Origin: Desmodus rotundus | Taxonomy: Eukaryota > Chordata > Mammalia > Chiroptera > Phyllostomidae | Reading direction: 5' to 3' | Length of the DNA: 64,000 bases | Assembly: GCF_022682495.2 (NCBI RefSeq) | Contig: NC_071389.1 | Span: forward strand, 99,365,951 to 99,429,950 | In this document: positions 10,764-22,145 of the stretch, in pieces | Layout of the letters: every line of letters starts with the position of its first letter | Position numbering within the stretch: the stretch's first letter is position 1 | Notes under the pieces: generated by a model | The model's input: the letters and a program-made list of their open reading frames with translations, nothing else | What the model was told of the DNA's origin: nothing | Databases searched by the model: none | Position numbers and translations under genes: made by a program

Positions 10764-11513
10764 AGGTAGGTAGACACACTGTGCCTCCTTGCACAACCAG
10801 AACTGACAGAAAATCGAACAGCAAGGAAGTCCGACACCAAGCAGATAAAAAAGGAACATACATCCAGACCAGTAGGAGGTACGGAGAAGGGCACCAGGGC
10901 GGAGAGGACCTGCGTGGCCATGGCAGGACAGAGACTGGCGAAGTGTGGGACGAACGGGCAGGCAATCTGACCACTAGCAGACCCTGCAGCCCCACATTCG
11001 CACACAGATAAACCGAGAGGCCCGGACTCAGAGTGGTGGAGAACGGGGCAGGGAGAGTGGCGGGTAGTACCCTGTGGCCCCACACTTGCGCACAGATAAA
11101 CTGGGACGAAAGGCGGGGAGCCAAGCAGACTGTGTAACCCAGCGCTACAGCGCAGGGGGGAAATAAGCCTCAAACCTCTGACTGAAAACACCCGTAGGGG
11201 TTGAGCGGCAGTAGGAGAAACTCCAGCCTCACAGGAGAGGTTGTTGCAGAGACCCACAGGGGCCTAGAGTGTGCACAAGCTCACCCACTCGGGAATCAGC
11301 ACCAGAGGGGCCCAATTTCATTGTGGGTAGCAGAGGGAGTGATTGAAATCCGGCAGAGAGTGGAGCAGGCGCCATTACTCCCTCTCAGCCCCTCCCCCAC
11401 ATACAGCATTACAGAGCAGCTAACAGCTTTACCCTGCCAGGGGAAGACCTAAAGCTCCTCCCCTTTAAGTAATAGGAGCACCAAGACAAAAAAAAAAAAA
11501 AAAAAAGGCCCAA

Positions 11514-12337
11514 GTGACAGAACACTTCAAAGCTCCAGAAATAATTCAAGTAAGCAGCGAACAGATTGCCAACCTATCGGATGCACAGTTCAAAACACTG
11601 GTAATCAGGAAGCTCACAGAATTGATTGAATTTGGTCAAAAACTAGATGAAAAAATGAAGCCTATGCTAAGAGAGACAAAGGAAAATGTACAGGGAACCA
11701 ATAGTGAGGCCAAGGAAACTGGGACTCAAATCAATGGTGTGGACCAGAAGGAAGAAAGAAACATCCAACCAGAAAAGAATGAAGAGACAAGAATCTGGAA
11801 AAATGAGGAGAGGCTTAGGAACCTCCAGGACATCTTGAAACGTTCCAACATCCGAATTATAGGGGTACCAGAAGGAGAAGAGGAAGAACAAAATATTGAA
11901 AACTTATTTGAACAAATAATGAAGGAGAACTTCCCCAGTCTGGCAAAGGAAATAGACTTCCAGGAAGTCCAGGAAGCTCAGAGAGTCCCAAAGAAGCTGG
12001 ACCCAAGGAGGAACACACCAAGGCACATCATAATTACATACCCAAGATTAAAGAGAAGGAGAGAATCTTAGAAGCAGAAAAGAACACAGTTACCTACAAA
12101 GGAGTTCCCATAAGACTGTCAGCTGATTTCTCCAAAGAGACCTTACAGGCAAAAAGGGACTGGCAAGAAGTATTCCAAGTCATGAAAGTCAAGGGCCTAC
12201 ATCCAAGATTACTGTATCCAGCAAAGCTATCATTTAGAATGGAAGGGCAGATAAAGTGCTTCTCAGATAAGGTCAAGTTAAAGGAGTTCATCATCACCAA
12301 GTCATTATTATATGAAATGTTAAAGGGACTTACCTAA
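11514..12337 (+). pseudogene. HAL1 ORF1-like protein, start codon and frame damaged
   Basis: This is an RNA-binding protein of the L1 ORF1 type, ~274 codons, shorter than the 310 of L1-D. The frame opens with GTG ACA GAA where an ATG is expected. The N-terminal ~95 residues are charged and helix-prone. The RRM follows with NIRIIGVPEGEEEEQNIENL, then RHIIITYPRLK. One frameshift near 12050 moves the C-terminal domain (YKGVPIRLSADFSKETLQ, then LHPRLLYPAKLSFRM) into another frame, and it ends MLKGLT at 12335-12337. Because ORF2 follows L1 ORF1 within ~46 bases but is absent here, this is the element's only protein. It is currently inactive. Confidence 0.8.
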
Positions 12338-12744
12338 GAAAAAGAAGGTAAAAAATATGAACAGTAAAAATGACAGCAAACTCACAGTTATTAGCAACCA
12401 CACCTAAAACCAAAACAAAAGAAAACTAAGCAAACAACTAGAACAGAAAGAGAACCACAGAAATGGAGATCGCATGGAGGGTTATCAATAGGGGATTGGG
12501 AGTGGGAGAGAGGGGGGAAAGGTACAGAGAATAAATAGCATAAATGATAGGTGGAAAATAGACAGGGGGAGGGTAAGAATAGTGTAGGAAATGTAGAAGC
12601 CAAAGAACTTTTAAGTATGACTCATGGACATGAACTATAGAGGGGGGATGTGGGAGGCAGGGGGTGGGCAGGATGGAGTGGAGTGAGGGGGGCGGGAAAT
12701 GGGAAAACTGTAATAGCATAATCAATAAATATATTTTTTAAAAA

Positions 12745-13768
12745 GTACAGGGAAAATACAACGAACTGACTGCAAATTATCAACATGAAAAAGGAAATAG
12801 AATCTATCAACAAGGGCCAAGAGGAAATGAAAAATACAATTTCAGAACTGAAGAACACAGTAGAAGGAATCAAAAGCAGGCTCGATGAAGCAGAGGATCG
12901 GATCAGTGAATTGTAGGACAAGGTAGAAAAAAACACCAAGAATGCACAAGGAAAGGAAAGGAGGCTCAGAAAGAATGAAGATGGGTTAAGGAAAATGCAG
13001 GACAATATGAAACGTATAATATCCATATAATACGAGAAGGAATGGTGGAAAATTTCCCTAATTTGATGAGAGAAAGAGTCACACAAATCCAGGAAACAGA
13101 CAGTCCCAAGCAAGAGGAACCTAAAGAGGCCCACTTCAAGACACATCATAATTAAAATGGCAAAATTCCAAGACAAAGAGAAGATCTTACAAGCAGCAGG
13201 GGAGAAACAGGAAGTAACATACAAGGGAGCCCCGAAAAATTTATCCACTGATTTCTTAATGGAAATGCTCCAATTAGAAGAGAATGGCAAAATATTCCAA
13301 GTAATGAGAACCAGAGTCCTGCAACCAAGGCTACTTTAACCAGCAAAGCTCTCAATCAAGATTGAGAAGGCCATTGTAGTAGTTCCTGTAATCCCCTCTC
13401 CTCACTGTCCCCTCCCCACTCCCCCCTGACCATTGTTAGATTGTTCTTAACTTCAAAGTCTCTGATTATATTTTGTTTCCTCTTTTCTTCTATTGACTAC
13501 TATAAAGGACACATGGACAAAATCAAGGGGGAGGGTGTAGGTGGGGGAAGAAGCTGGGTTCAGCAGGGGTGGGGTGGAGGGATGGGGAGAAAAGGCATAC
13601 AACTGTAATTGAATAACAATAAAAAATTAAAATTAAAAAAAGAAAAAGATCTTACTTAAAAAAATAAAGATAGAAGGCCAAATAAGGAGCTTCACAGATA
13701 AAAGAAGTTTAAAAGAATATACCTCCACAAAACTGGCTCTGTAAGAGATGCTAAAGGGACTGCTTTAA
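12745..13768 (+). pseudogene. L1-B ORF1, 5'-truncated and interrupted
   Basis: It begins at the Y-N-E-L-T-A-N-Y part of the coiled coil and runs through the RRM and C-terminal domain (EVTYKGAPKNLS, LLEEN). It is cut at 13373 by an L1 tail and resumes at 13667 with the KIEGQIRSF-like end, with a stop at 13766-13768. An in-frame stop at 12916 and indels (NMKRIISI) also break it. Confidence 0.8.
13373..13666 (+). mobile_element. Twin-primed (5'-inverted) short L1 3'-UTR insertion
   Basis: The left ~125 bases are L1 3' UTR in reverse orientation. At ~13498 the sequence flips to forward 3' UTR (CTACTATAAAGGACAC onward) and ends in the usual G-rich tract, ACTGTAATTGAATAACAATAAA and poly(A). The two arms share CTACTA at the flip. 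The host ORF1 flanks AAGATTGAGAAGGCC (13358-13372) and AAGATAGAAGGCC (13667-13679) are a slightly altered duplication. This is the standard signature of twin priming. Confidence 0.8.
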
Positions 13769-13813
13769 GGAAAGGAAGGAAAAGAGAAAGACAGAGGAAC
13801 ACAGGTAGGAAAT

Positions 13814-16800
13814 AATGGCAATGAATAACTACCTATCGATAATAACCTTAAACGTAAATGGATTAAATACTCCAATCAAAAGACATAGAATAGCTGAATG
13901 GATGAGAAAACATGACTCACACATATGCTGCCTACAAGAAACCCATCTCAGGACAAAAGACTTACACAGACTGAAACTGAAGGGGTAGAAAAAAATTTTC
14001 CAAGCAAACGGACAGGAAAAAAAGGTAGGGGTAGCAATACTCATATCAGACAAAATAGACTTCCAAAGAAGGGCCATAAAGAGAGACCCAGAAGGTCACT
14101 TCATAATACTCAAAGGAAGAATCCACCAAGAAGACATAAACATTGTAAAGATATCTGCACCCAACATAGGAGCACCCAAATACATAAAGAAAATCTTGGA
14201 GGATTTCAAGAAAGATATTGACAGCAACACAATTATATTAGGGGACTTTAACACCACACTGTCAAAAATGGACAGGTCTTCCAAACAAAATATCAACAAG
14301 GATATTGTGTCACTTAACAATACCCTAGAGGAAATGGACTTAACTGATATCTATAGAGCTTTTCATCCCAAAGACGCAAAAATACACATTCTTTTCAAGT
14401 GTCCATGGAACTTTTTCAAAGATAGACCACATGATAGGACACAAAGCAAGCCTCAAGAAATTCACGCAAATTGAAATCATATCAAGCATTTTCTCTGACC
14501 ACAAGGGACTGAAACTAGAAACCAACCCTAAAGGAAAAAGCCCAAAACATCAAAATCATGGAGACTGAATAGCATGCTATTAAACAATGAATGGGTCAAG
14601 AAAGAGATTAGGGAAGAAATCAAAATGTTTCTGGAAACAAATGAAAATGAACTCACAACAACCCAAAACCTATGGGACACAGCAAAGGCAGTCCTGAGAG
14701 GGAAGTTCATAGCAATACAGGCCTACCTTAAAAAGATAGAAACATTTCAAACAAACAACCTAACCTAACCCTACACCTACAAGAACTGGAGGGACAAGAA
14801 CAAAGACAGCCCAGAGAAAGCAGAAGGAAGGAAATAACTAAGATCAGAGGAGAGTTAAATGACATAGAGACTAAAAGCCCAATTCTAAGGATCAATGAAT
14901 CCAGGAGCTGGTTCTTTGAAAAGATAAACAAAATCGACAAGCCTTTAAGTAGGCTCATCAAGAAAAAAAGAGAGAGGATCCAAATAAACACAATTAGAAA
15001 TGAAAGAGGAGAGATTACAACTGATGCCACAGAAATACAAAGGATTGTAAGAAATTACTATGAAGAACTGTATGCCAAGAAATTTGAAAACCTAGGTGAA
15101 ATGGACACATTTCTAGAAAAATATAATCTTCCAAAACTGAATGAAGAAGAAGCAGAAAACCTGAACAGACCAATAACACCCGACGAAATTGAAGCAGTCA
15201 TCAAAAAACTCCCAACACACAAATGCCCTGGAGCAGATGTTTCCACAGGAGAATTCTACAAAGCATTTAAGGAAGAGCTAACCCCTACCCTTCACAGACT
15301 ATTCGAAAAAATCCAAACTGATGGACGACTCCCAAACTCTTTTTATGAAGCCAGCATCATCCTAATCCCAAAACCAGATAAGGACACAAGAAAAAAAAAA
15401 CTTCAGGCCCATATCGCTGATGAACATAGACGCTAAAATTCTCAACAAAATACTGGCATACCGCATCCAGCAATATATTAAAAAGATCATCCACCATGAC
15501 CAAGTGGGATTCATCCCAGGGATGCAAGAATGGCACAATATTCGCAAATCAATAAACATAATACATCACATCAACAACTGCAAAGACAAAAATCACAGGA
15601 TCATATCAATAGATGAGGAAAAAGCATTTGATAAGATACAGCACCCATTTCTGATAAAAACACTCAGCAAAGTGGGAATAAAGGGAGCATTCCTCAACAT
15701 ATTGAAGGCCATATATGAGACACCTACAGCCAACATCATACTCAATGATCAAAAACTTAGAGCTTTCCCACTAAGATCAGGAACAAGACAAGGTTGTCTA
15801 CTTTTACCACCTCTATTCAACATAGTATTGGAAGTCCTAGCCACAGCAATCAGACAAGAAAAAGCAATAAAAGGCATCCAAATTGGGAAGGAGGAAATGA
15901 AACTATCACTGTTTGCAGCTAATCTGATAGTGTACATGGAAAATCCTATAGACTCCACCAAAAAACTACTTGACCCAGTAAATGAATTTGGCAAAACAGC
16001 TGGATACAAAGTCAATACTCAGAAATCAAAGGCATTCCTGTACACCAACAATGAAACTGCAGAAACAGAAATCAGGAAAAAACTCCCATTTGATATAGCA
16101 ACAAGAAAAATAAAGTACGTAGGAATCAACCTAACCAAGGAGGTAAAAGACCTGTACTCAGAAAACTACACAACACTGAAGAAAGAAATTAAGGAAGACA
16201 CAAACAAATGGAAGCATGTACCATGCTCATGGATTGGGAGAATTAACATCATCAAAATGGCCATACTACCCAGAGCAATATAGATTCAATGCAATCCCTA
16301 TTAGAGTACCCATGACATATTTCACAGATATAGAACAAACATTTCAGAAATTTATATGGAACCATAAACGACCCTGAATAGTTGCAGCAATTTTGAGAAA
16401 GAAGAACAAAGCAGGAGGGATCAGAATACCTGATATCAAACTGTATTACAAGGCTACTGTCATCAAAACAGCCTGGTACTGGCATAAAAACAGGCACATA
16501 GACCAATGGAAAAGAACAGAGAGCCCAGAAATAAAGTCAAGTCTTTACGGTCAATTAATATTTGACAAAGCAGATGGGAGTGGCATGTAGGGGAATGGGT
16601 GAAGAGGTGAGGGGATGAAGAAATACAAATAGGTAGTTACAGAATAGCCATGGAATGTAAAGTACAGTATAGGATAGGGAGTAGCCAAAGAACTTATACA
16701 CATGACCCATAGAGATGAACAATGGTGGGGGGATTGCCTGAGGGAGTGGGGGTGTTGGTTGGAGGGGGGCAAAGAAGGAAAAAATCAGAACAATTGTAAT

Positions 16801-18011
16801 AGCATAATCAATAATATATAATTTTTTTAAAGTAAAATAAAAGAACCAATGATCTAAAGCACATCCTTCCCCAATGTATATCATGGCAATAAGGAATTGT
16901 TTACTAAAATAAAGGCTTTACAGTATTAAAAAAAATTGACAAAGGAGGCAGGAGCATAAAATGGAGCAAAAACAGCCTCTTTAACAGATGGTGTTGGGAG
17001 ATCTCGACAGCTACATGCAAAAAAATGAAACTCGATCACCAACTTATGCCATACACAAAAATAAACTCAAGATGGATGAAAAACTTAAATATAAGTTGTA
17101 ACACCATAAAAGTCCTCGAGGAAAACATTGGCAGGAAAATCTCAGACATTCCACGCAGCAACATCCTCACAGACATGTCCCCTAAAGCAAGGGACATAAA
17201 GGAAAGAATAAACAAATGGGACCTCATCAAAATAAAAAGCTTCTGCATGGCTAAAGAAAACAGCACCAAATTACAAAGGGAACCAACAGTATGGGAAAAC
17301 ATATTTGCCAATGATACCTCAGACAAGGGCCTGATCTCCAAAATATATAAAGAACTCACATGACTGCACTCCAGGAAGACAAACAACCCAATTAAAAAAT
17401 GGGCACAGGACTTGAACAGACACTTCTCCAAGGAAGACATACAGAGGGCCCAGAGACATATGAAAAGATGCTCAGTATCACTAGCCATCAGAGAGATGCA
17501 AATTAAAACCACAGTGAGGTACCATCTCACACCAGTCAGAGTGGCCAACATAAACAAATCCACAAACAAATGTTGGAGAGGATGAGGAGAAAAGGGAACC
17601 CTAGTGCACTGTTGGTGGGAATGCAGACTGGTGAGGCCACTGTGGAAAGCAGTATGGAATTTCCTCAGAAAACTAAAAATGGAACTGCCCTTTGACCCAG
17701 CAATTCCGCTGCTGGGATTATAGCCTAAGAACCCTGAAACACCAATCCAAAAAAACCTGTGCACCCCAATGTTCATAGCAGCACAATTTACAATAGCCAA
17801 GTACTGGAAGCAACCTAAGTGCCCATCAGTAAACGAGTGGATCCAAAAACTATGGTATATTTACACAATGGAATTCTATGCAGTAGAGAGAAAGAAGGAG
17901 CTTATACCCTTTGCAACAGCATGGATGGAACTGGAGAGCATTATGCTAAGTGATATAAGACAGACGGTGAGGGACAAATAGCATATGATCTCACCCTTAA
18001 CTGGAACATAA
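13814..18011 (+). pseudogene. L1-B ORF2 (endonuclease / reverse transcriptase), disabled
   Basis: Full-length ORF2 layout from ATG 13814-13816 to the LTGT stop at 18009-18011, minus the HAL1 insert. The endonuclease keeps the QETH motif and GDFNT; the reverse transcriptase is open over 15420-16283. The catalytic FADD reads F-A-A-N at ~15912-15923, so both aspartates are lost. Several frameshifts and stops are present (for example near 13985 and 14765). The codon for the conserved Tyr after LLGL is TAG (17719-17721), the same change as in L1-D. The C-terminal Cys-rich segment is present around 17575-17620. Confidence 0.85.
16571..16935 (+). mobile_element. HAL1-type 3' end with an apparent 3' transduction
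   Basis: The insertion lies in L1-B ORF2 with TTGACAAAG on both sides (16562-16570 and 16936-16944). Bases 16571 to ~16830 match the HAL1 3' UTR (GCCAAAGAACTT, GTAATAGCATAATCAAT). After the HAL1 A-rich end come ~95 bases unrelated to it, then AATAAA (16908-16913) and a poly(A) run (16928-16935) reaching the duplication. This is what read-through past a weak HAL1 poly(A) signal to a downstream one would leave. Confidence 0.7.
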
Positions 18012-18267
18012 TCAATAGAAGACAAAAGGAAACAAAATACAACCAGAGACATTGAGGTTGGGAACAATCTAGCAATGGCCAGGGGGGAGTGGGGTGGGGA
18101 CATGGGAAGAGGGCATTGCAGGAACTATTATAAAGGACACATGGACAAATTCGGGGGGGAGGGTGGAGGTGGAGGAGGGAGGTGAGTTCAGCTGGGGTGG
18201 GGTGGAGGATTGGGGAGAAAAGGCATACAACTGTAATTCAATAACAATAAAAATTAAAAAAAAATTA

Positions 18268-18640
18268 CTATCATCAATAAACCTTCAAACAACACGTGCT
18301 GGTAAGAATGTGGAGAAATGGGAATTTTTGTGCACTGTTCATGGTTATACAGGTTTGTGAAACCTGTAGGAAAAACAATACAGGGAGTTCCTCAAAAAAT
18401 TGAAAAATAAAAACTGCTTTAATTTCCAGTGATTCTACTAGTGGTAATATATCTAAAGAAGCCCAAAACATTCATTCAAAATGAACCCCTATGTTCAATG
18501 CAGTGTTATTTATAATAGCCAAGATCTGGAAGCAACCCAGGTGCTCATCAATAGATGAGTGGATAAATAAGCTGTGCACAGTACATGACAATGGAGTGCT
18601 ACTCAGTCCTAAAAAATAATGAAATCTGAAATCAAACCTG
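18268..18640 (+). mobile_element. Older L1 ORF2 3' end (plus strand)
   Basis: It contains diverged copies of the ORF2 C-terminal coding stretch: GCTGGTAAGAATGTGGAGAA, TTTATAATAGCCAAGATCTGGAAGC and ACAATGGAGTGCTACTCAG. These are more diverged than in L1-B, so it belongs to an older L1 into or beside which L1-B landed. Confidence 0.75.
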
Positions 18641-18873
18641 TTGTGCATAATGAAAAAACAGATGAAGATAGAGGCAGCCCCACATTATGAACTAAGAGAA
18701 AGTCCACGTGCCAACCATTCTGCACCAGGTCACTGATGATGCTCACTCCAGTTTTCTGGTCCCCAATTTTTTTACTTTGTATTTTATTTGGGTTATTTGT
18801 ATTCACTCCCCTTTTATCTTCTCTTGGACTCTTATACCACCTAGTAAAATTTCTTCCTTGCAAAAACCTATAC
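18641..18873. other. Unrecognised sequence beside the minus-strand LTR
   Basis: A short stretch between the old L1 and the LTR. It ends with CTATAC immediately before the LTR terminus. No frame is supported. Confidence 0.35.
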
Positions 18874-19439
18874 TGTGGGGGAGCTTTACCACAGAGACCC
18901 CCGTCCGCCACGGATGAAAATAAATCTACCAAGACATGATCTGCTTGGGGAGGAGAGGTGGCCAATCTCTCAAAGGAGAAGGGCCAAGAGCCTTTTCCTC
19001 CATGGGCTTTTATTGGGTCCATTTTGCACAGGAATACAGGTAAAGCTCATCAATCATTGTCAGGCAGTAAGGGTCAAACAATAGATAACATACAAAGAAC
19101 TTTGAGGGCTTATTCTGAGTTAGGGTCAGTTAGTTAAAGGGCTATAAAACTTTGGTAAACAAGCTCATTTCTGGCCTGGACCCTTATCATTTAAACTGAG
19201 GGTATGAACAAAACAGGTTTCACAGGATTGTATGCATTCTTTCTTAGGAATGTTTCCCCAGGGAATCCGCCCTTTCCAGCACAGGACTGCACAGCCCTCT
19301 GTCATTGTTTCAGGCTTAAGTCAGGCAGGGGAAGTAAGGCAGCCAAGAGATTAGGAGACTTCTTGCACACAGAATGAGGACTCAGGCTATGTGAAAGCTG
19401 AGAGGAGAGGGTCCATCACCCCCTTTTTCTATAGCCCCC
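18874..19439 (-). mobile_element. Endogenous retrovirus LTR, class II type, partial (minus)
   Basis: This is the reverse complement of the last ~567 bases of the LTR at 24836-25650, with roughly nine in ten bases shared by eye. It begins at the LTR 3' terminus (TGTGGGG on the plus strand) and stops at CTATAGCCCCC, so the first ~247 bases of the LTR are missing. The AATAAA of the family is present in reverse near 19010. No internal retroviral genes lie on either side; it is a truncated solo LTR. Confidence 0.8.
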
Positions 19440-19690
19440 TGAGGGATGCAGGGATTGAGCAAAAAAAGAGAAAAAACTCATGGACATGGACAATGGTGTG
19501 GGATTGCCAAGGGGACATAGGGTGGAAGGAAGTGTAGGAGGGTATGGGGGAGATAAACGGTGATGAACAGAGACTTGGTTTGGGGTGGTTAATACACAAT
19601 AGTGTACAGAAGATGTGTTGTGTAATTGTGCATCTGAAACCTGTATAATTTTGTTAACCAGTGTCACCCTAATATATTCAATAAAAAGGA
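19440..19690 (+). mobile_element. L1 3'-UTR fragment, older subfamily
   Basis: It has CTCATGGACATGGACAATGG, GGGATTGCC, a G-rich stretch, then TGTGTAATTGTGCATCTGAAACC and CACCCTAATATATTCAATAAAA, the usual end of older carnivore/ungulate/bat L1 3' UTRs. It may be the 3' end of the old L1 at 18268, split by the LTR. Confidence 0.6.
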
Positions 19691-20898
19691 AAAAATATGT
19701 AATAAGTATCTACATGTTACCACATGATGGCACCATAAGTCCACTAATGTATCTTTTGTACCTTAGCAGCCATAAAAAAAAAATATGGAAGTCAACAAAA
19801 AGTCTATAGTTTCCTAAACATGGATAATAATATGTGCATGCATGCTATGTTGTGTGTGAAAGAGAGACAGAGATTTTCTTAGAATAAATTTCCTTATAAC
19901 TCAAAATTGAAAAGGAATTACGCTTGCAATAAGGTAGAATCTCAGGAATACTAAAGTAAAACCCCATTAACCTAGAATTTACTAAATTTGAATTCATGTT
20001 ATTTGAGTTCATATTATTTGAATTCATATTATTTTCATTAGGAGGGATGGCTTGCTAAAGGCTTCTTTTCTGATCAACAGAAAGAGGATGATATGGTTAA
20101 CTTGGATAGAGATGGACCTAACTCTGACACTTACTAGCTTTGGGATAGGATATTCATTTTCTTTATCAAGAAAGTAGGTAAAACAACATGAGCCAGAGAG
20201 AGCTGTTTTGAGGTAAAAATCTTACACCCCCACTGATAAAGGATTCATAATTAATGTCCCTGGCACCCCTATATTTGGAAGAATAGATCATTGCCATATC
20301 CTGTAATATGGGGCTATTTGCCAACCACTTATTAAGGAGCCACTTTCTATTACCTGTAAAACTCTTATAAAATACATACTTAGATATAAAAGTGCTACGT
20401 TAAAAATAAAGTTCTACACTATAAACTGAGCTTTTGGTTAACAATATTTTATTTTCATTAAGAACCTTTATTGTGCTTGGTGGATGAAAGAACAAAGATT
20501 TTATTGATTTTGTTATTAGAATAAAATATTTAAAATACTTACCAAAGCTAAAACTGGAAAGAACATATCATTTTTCAGTCAATTACTAGTAGGTCTGAAA
20601 TAACAATATACTTGGACTTTATGACAATTTTTATGAATTTTACATTTCACAGCTCTCATAATGACAATAATAAAAAAATACAGTGAGAAAAGTTATTTTC
20701 AAATATATTCCTTAGGCTAAATAAGTGACTGCTGTCTTATTTCAAAAAATAAGCATATGTTTCCTCAAGTTGGCATGTGATAAAATTTTTATAACACTTA
20801 GATAACAGTATGTAAGACATGCTGATAACACCACAAGTCTGGTACAGGGTGATTAATTCACCAGGGTGAGATGAAGATTGTAAAGCCAGAATGGCATT
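19691..20898. other. AT-rich sequence, no gene recognised
   Basis: About 1.2 kb without a supported frame or familiar repeat except the short tandem at 19986-20030. Ancient unrecognisable repeats may be present. Confidence 0.4.
19986..20030. repeat. Three tandem 15-bp units
   Basis: ATTTGAATTCATGTT, ATTTGAGTTCATATT and ATTTGAATTCATATT sit head to tail, differing at one or two positions. It is a small minisatellite. Confidence 0.9.
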
Positions 20899-20913
20899 AA
20901 GAACTTTTCTTTC

Positions 20914-21202
20914 ATCGAAGGAGTCCTTTGTTTGTCTTTTTTGACTATATTGCCAAAAGGAGCTTATTCAGTAGCATTCTGAAAATATTCCTCTGGTGCC
21001 ACTGAAACTTACTGAATACATTTTCATGTGTGGAGTCTAGCAGGGTTGAGGGCTTATCTTAAAGTCATCGACCAGTCATTTTCTTATGTTCTTATATAGA
21101 AAGAACAGCTGGCCATCTGGTGCCTTGGTCACCCCCATGGTCTAGTGTATTGATTTCCTATTGCTGCTGTAATAAATTACTACAAACCTGCAAAAAAAAA
21201 AA
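20914..21202 (+). mobile_element. Polyadenylated retrocopy of an unidentified transcript
   Basis: A 289-base insert sits between identical 15-mers AAGAACTTTTCTTTC at 20899-20913 and 21203-21217. It ends with AATAAA (21171-21176), 15 bases, then poly(A). This is the full signature of L1-mediated retrotransposition of a cellular RNA. The last ~45 bases before the A run match the start of an MLT1 LTR (TGTATTGATTTCCTATTGCTGC), so the parent transcript ended in such an LTR. No long frame is present; it may be a 3' UTR or a non-coding RNA. I do not recognise the parent. Confidence 0.8.
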
Positions 21203-21217
21203 AAGAACTTTTCTTTC

Positions 21218-22145
21218 TTTGATTAGGTGGTTGTTTGGTTTTTTGAAGGAAATTGAATTTGAAATTGTAAGTTAGAGAAATGTAGTTGGAGAAGGAGAGG
21301 TTACAAGTGCACATAAAGAATAATCTAATCTTGATGGCATAGAAAGAGGGATTAAAAGGTGAAGTACAAATTATATAGGCTTTGTGGATGGTAGAATTAA
21401 GAAAATAATTTATGACTTCAGTCTAGAGTATGGCATCTGAGAAATAATATGAATCATGGAGTTATAAATGTGATTTTATATGTCATCATGTTTAGCATCA
21501 AATCATAGTAGAGTTTGAAGTTTGAAGGTGATGATTTAGGACAAAGGGAAAAAATAGTAACACAATGAGTTTTACAGTTCTGGGCCTTTCATATTTCAAA
21601 GGCCTATAGGAAAAGCTTAAAATATGCCAAATAAATCATGAAGATTTATCTGTTAATATCACAAGGAGGTTTTCTACCTTTGCTCAGACAAATGTCCAGG
21701 AAGTTTAGTGGGTGAGAGGAGATGATTGCAGGTTGGGGGGTGGAAGGAGGGAGGGAGGAAGGAAAGGGAAGGTCTGGTACATTCATTCCCATCTTCCTGT
21801 GAATTATTTTACAATTCAATTCATTTTAGAAATGTGAACCTAGACATTATTTTGCAATCTAGCCACTTTATTTTGAAATAAGATAATTGTGATACAATGA
21901 CATTTCCTGGCTTATTTCAAGCAAGGATAAAAATTAGGCTGTGGTTGAGAGCCTAAATTTGAAGTGGTTGAGATGTGCTAGGGTAATTTAATTCTTGTGA
22001 CTCTGGGAGAGAGGGGAGGATACACATAGGATGATTTACCCCTCCAGGAACCTCTGAATATCAGGGAGCAAAAAGTAAAAAGAATGCTAGAAGTTAGTAG
22101 AGGGTATGCTACAGAAAGTTAGAATATAATAAAGAAAAACTTTTT
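21218..22145. other. Unrecognised sequence with a short purine tract
   Basis: No gene or named repeat is seen. A GGGGGG-TGGAAGGAGGGAGGG purine tract lies at 21736-21772. Confidence 0.4.

Larger units (their letters stand above)
10743..12742 (+). mobile_element. HAL1 (half-L1), nearly full length
   Basis: A 2.0-kb element with an L1-like 5' end (GGTGGTGAAGCAAGATGGC), a 770-base GC-rich 5' UTR, one ORF1-like frame, then directly a ~405-base 3' UTR ending ATCAATAAATATATTTTTTAAAA. It has no ORF2 at all, the defining feature of half-L1 elements, which must borrow L1 ORF2p. The 5' UTR is unrelated to the L1-C/D type and has a 19-A run at 11488-11506 just before the frame. Two other copies of its 3' end lie at 2502 and 16571. 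No clear target-site duplication was found, and L1-A and L1-B abut it directly. Confidence 0.8.
12743..18267 (+). mobile_element. L1-B: 5'-truncated plus-strand LINE-1 with two nested insertions
   Basis: It starts inside ORF1 (around codon 60), continues through the ORF1 end (13766-13768), ORF2 (13814-18011) and a G-rich 3' UTR, and ends with ACTGTAATTCAATAACAATAAA and an A tail at 18267. Two later insertions break it: a twin-primed L1 tail in ORF1 (13373-13666) and a HAL1 3' end in ORF2 (16571-16935). Older L1 3' sequence follows at 18268. Confidence 0.85.
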
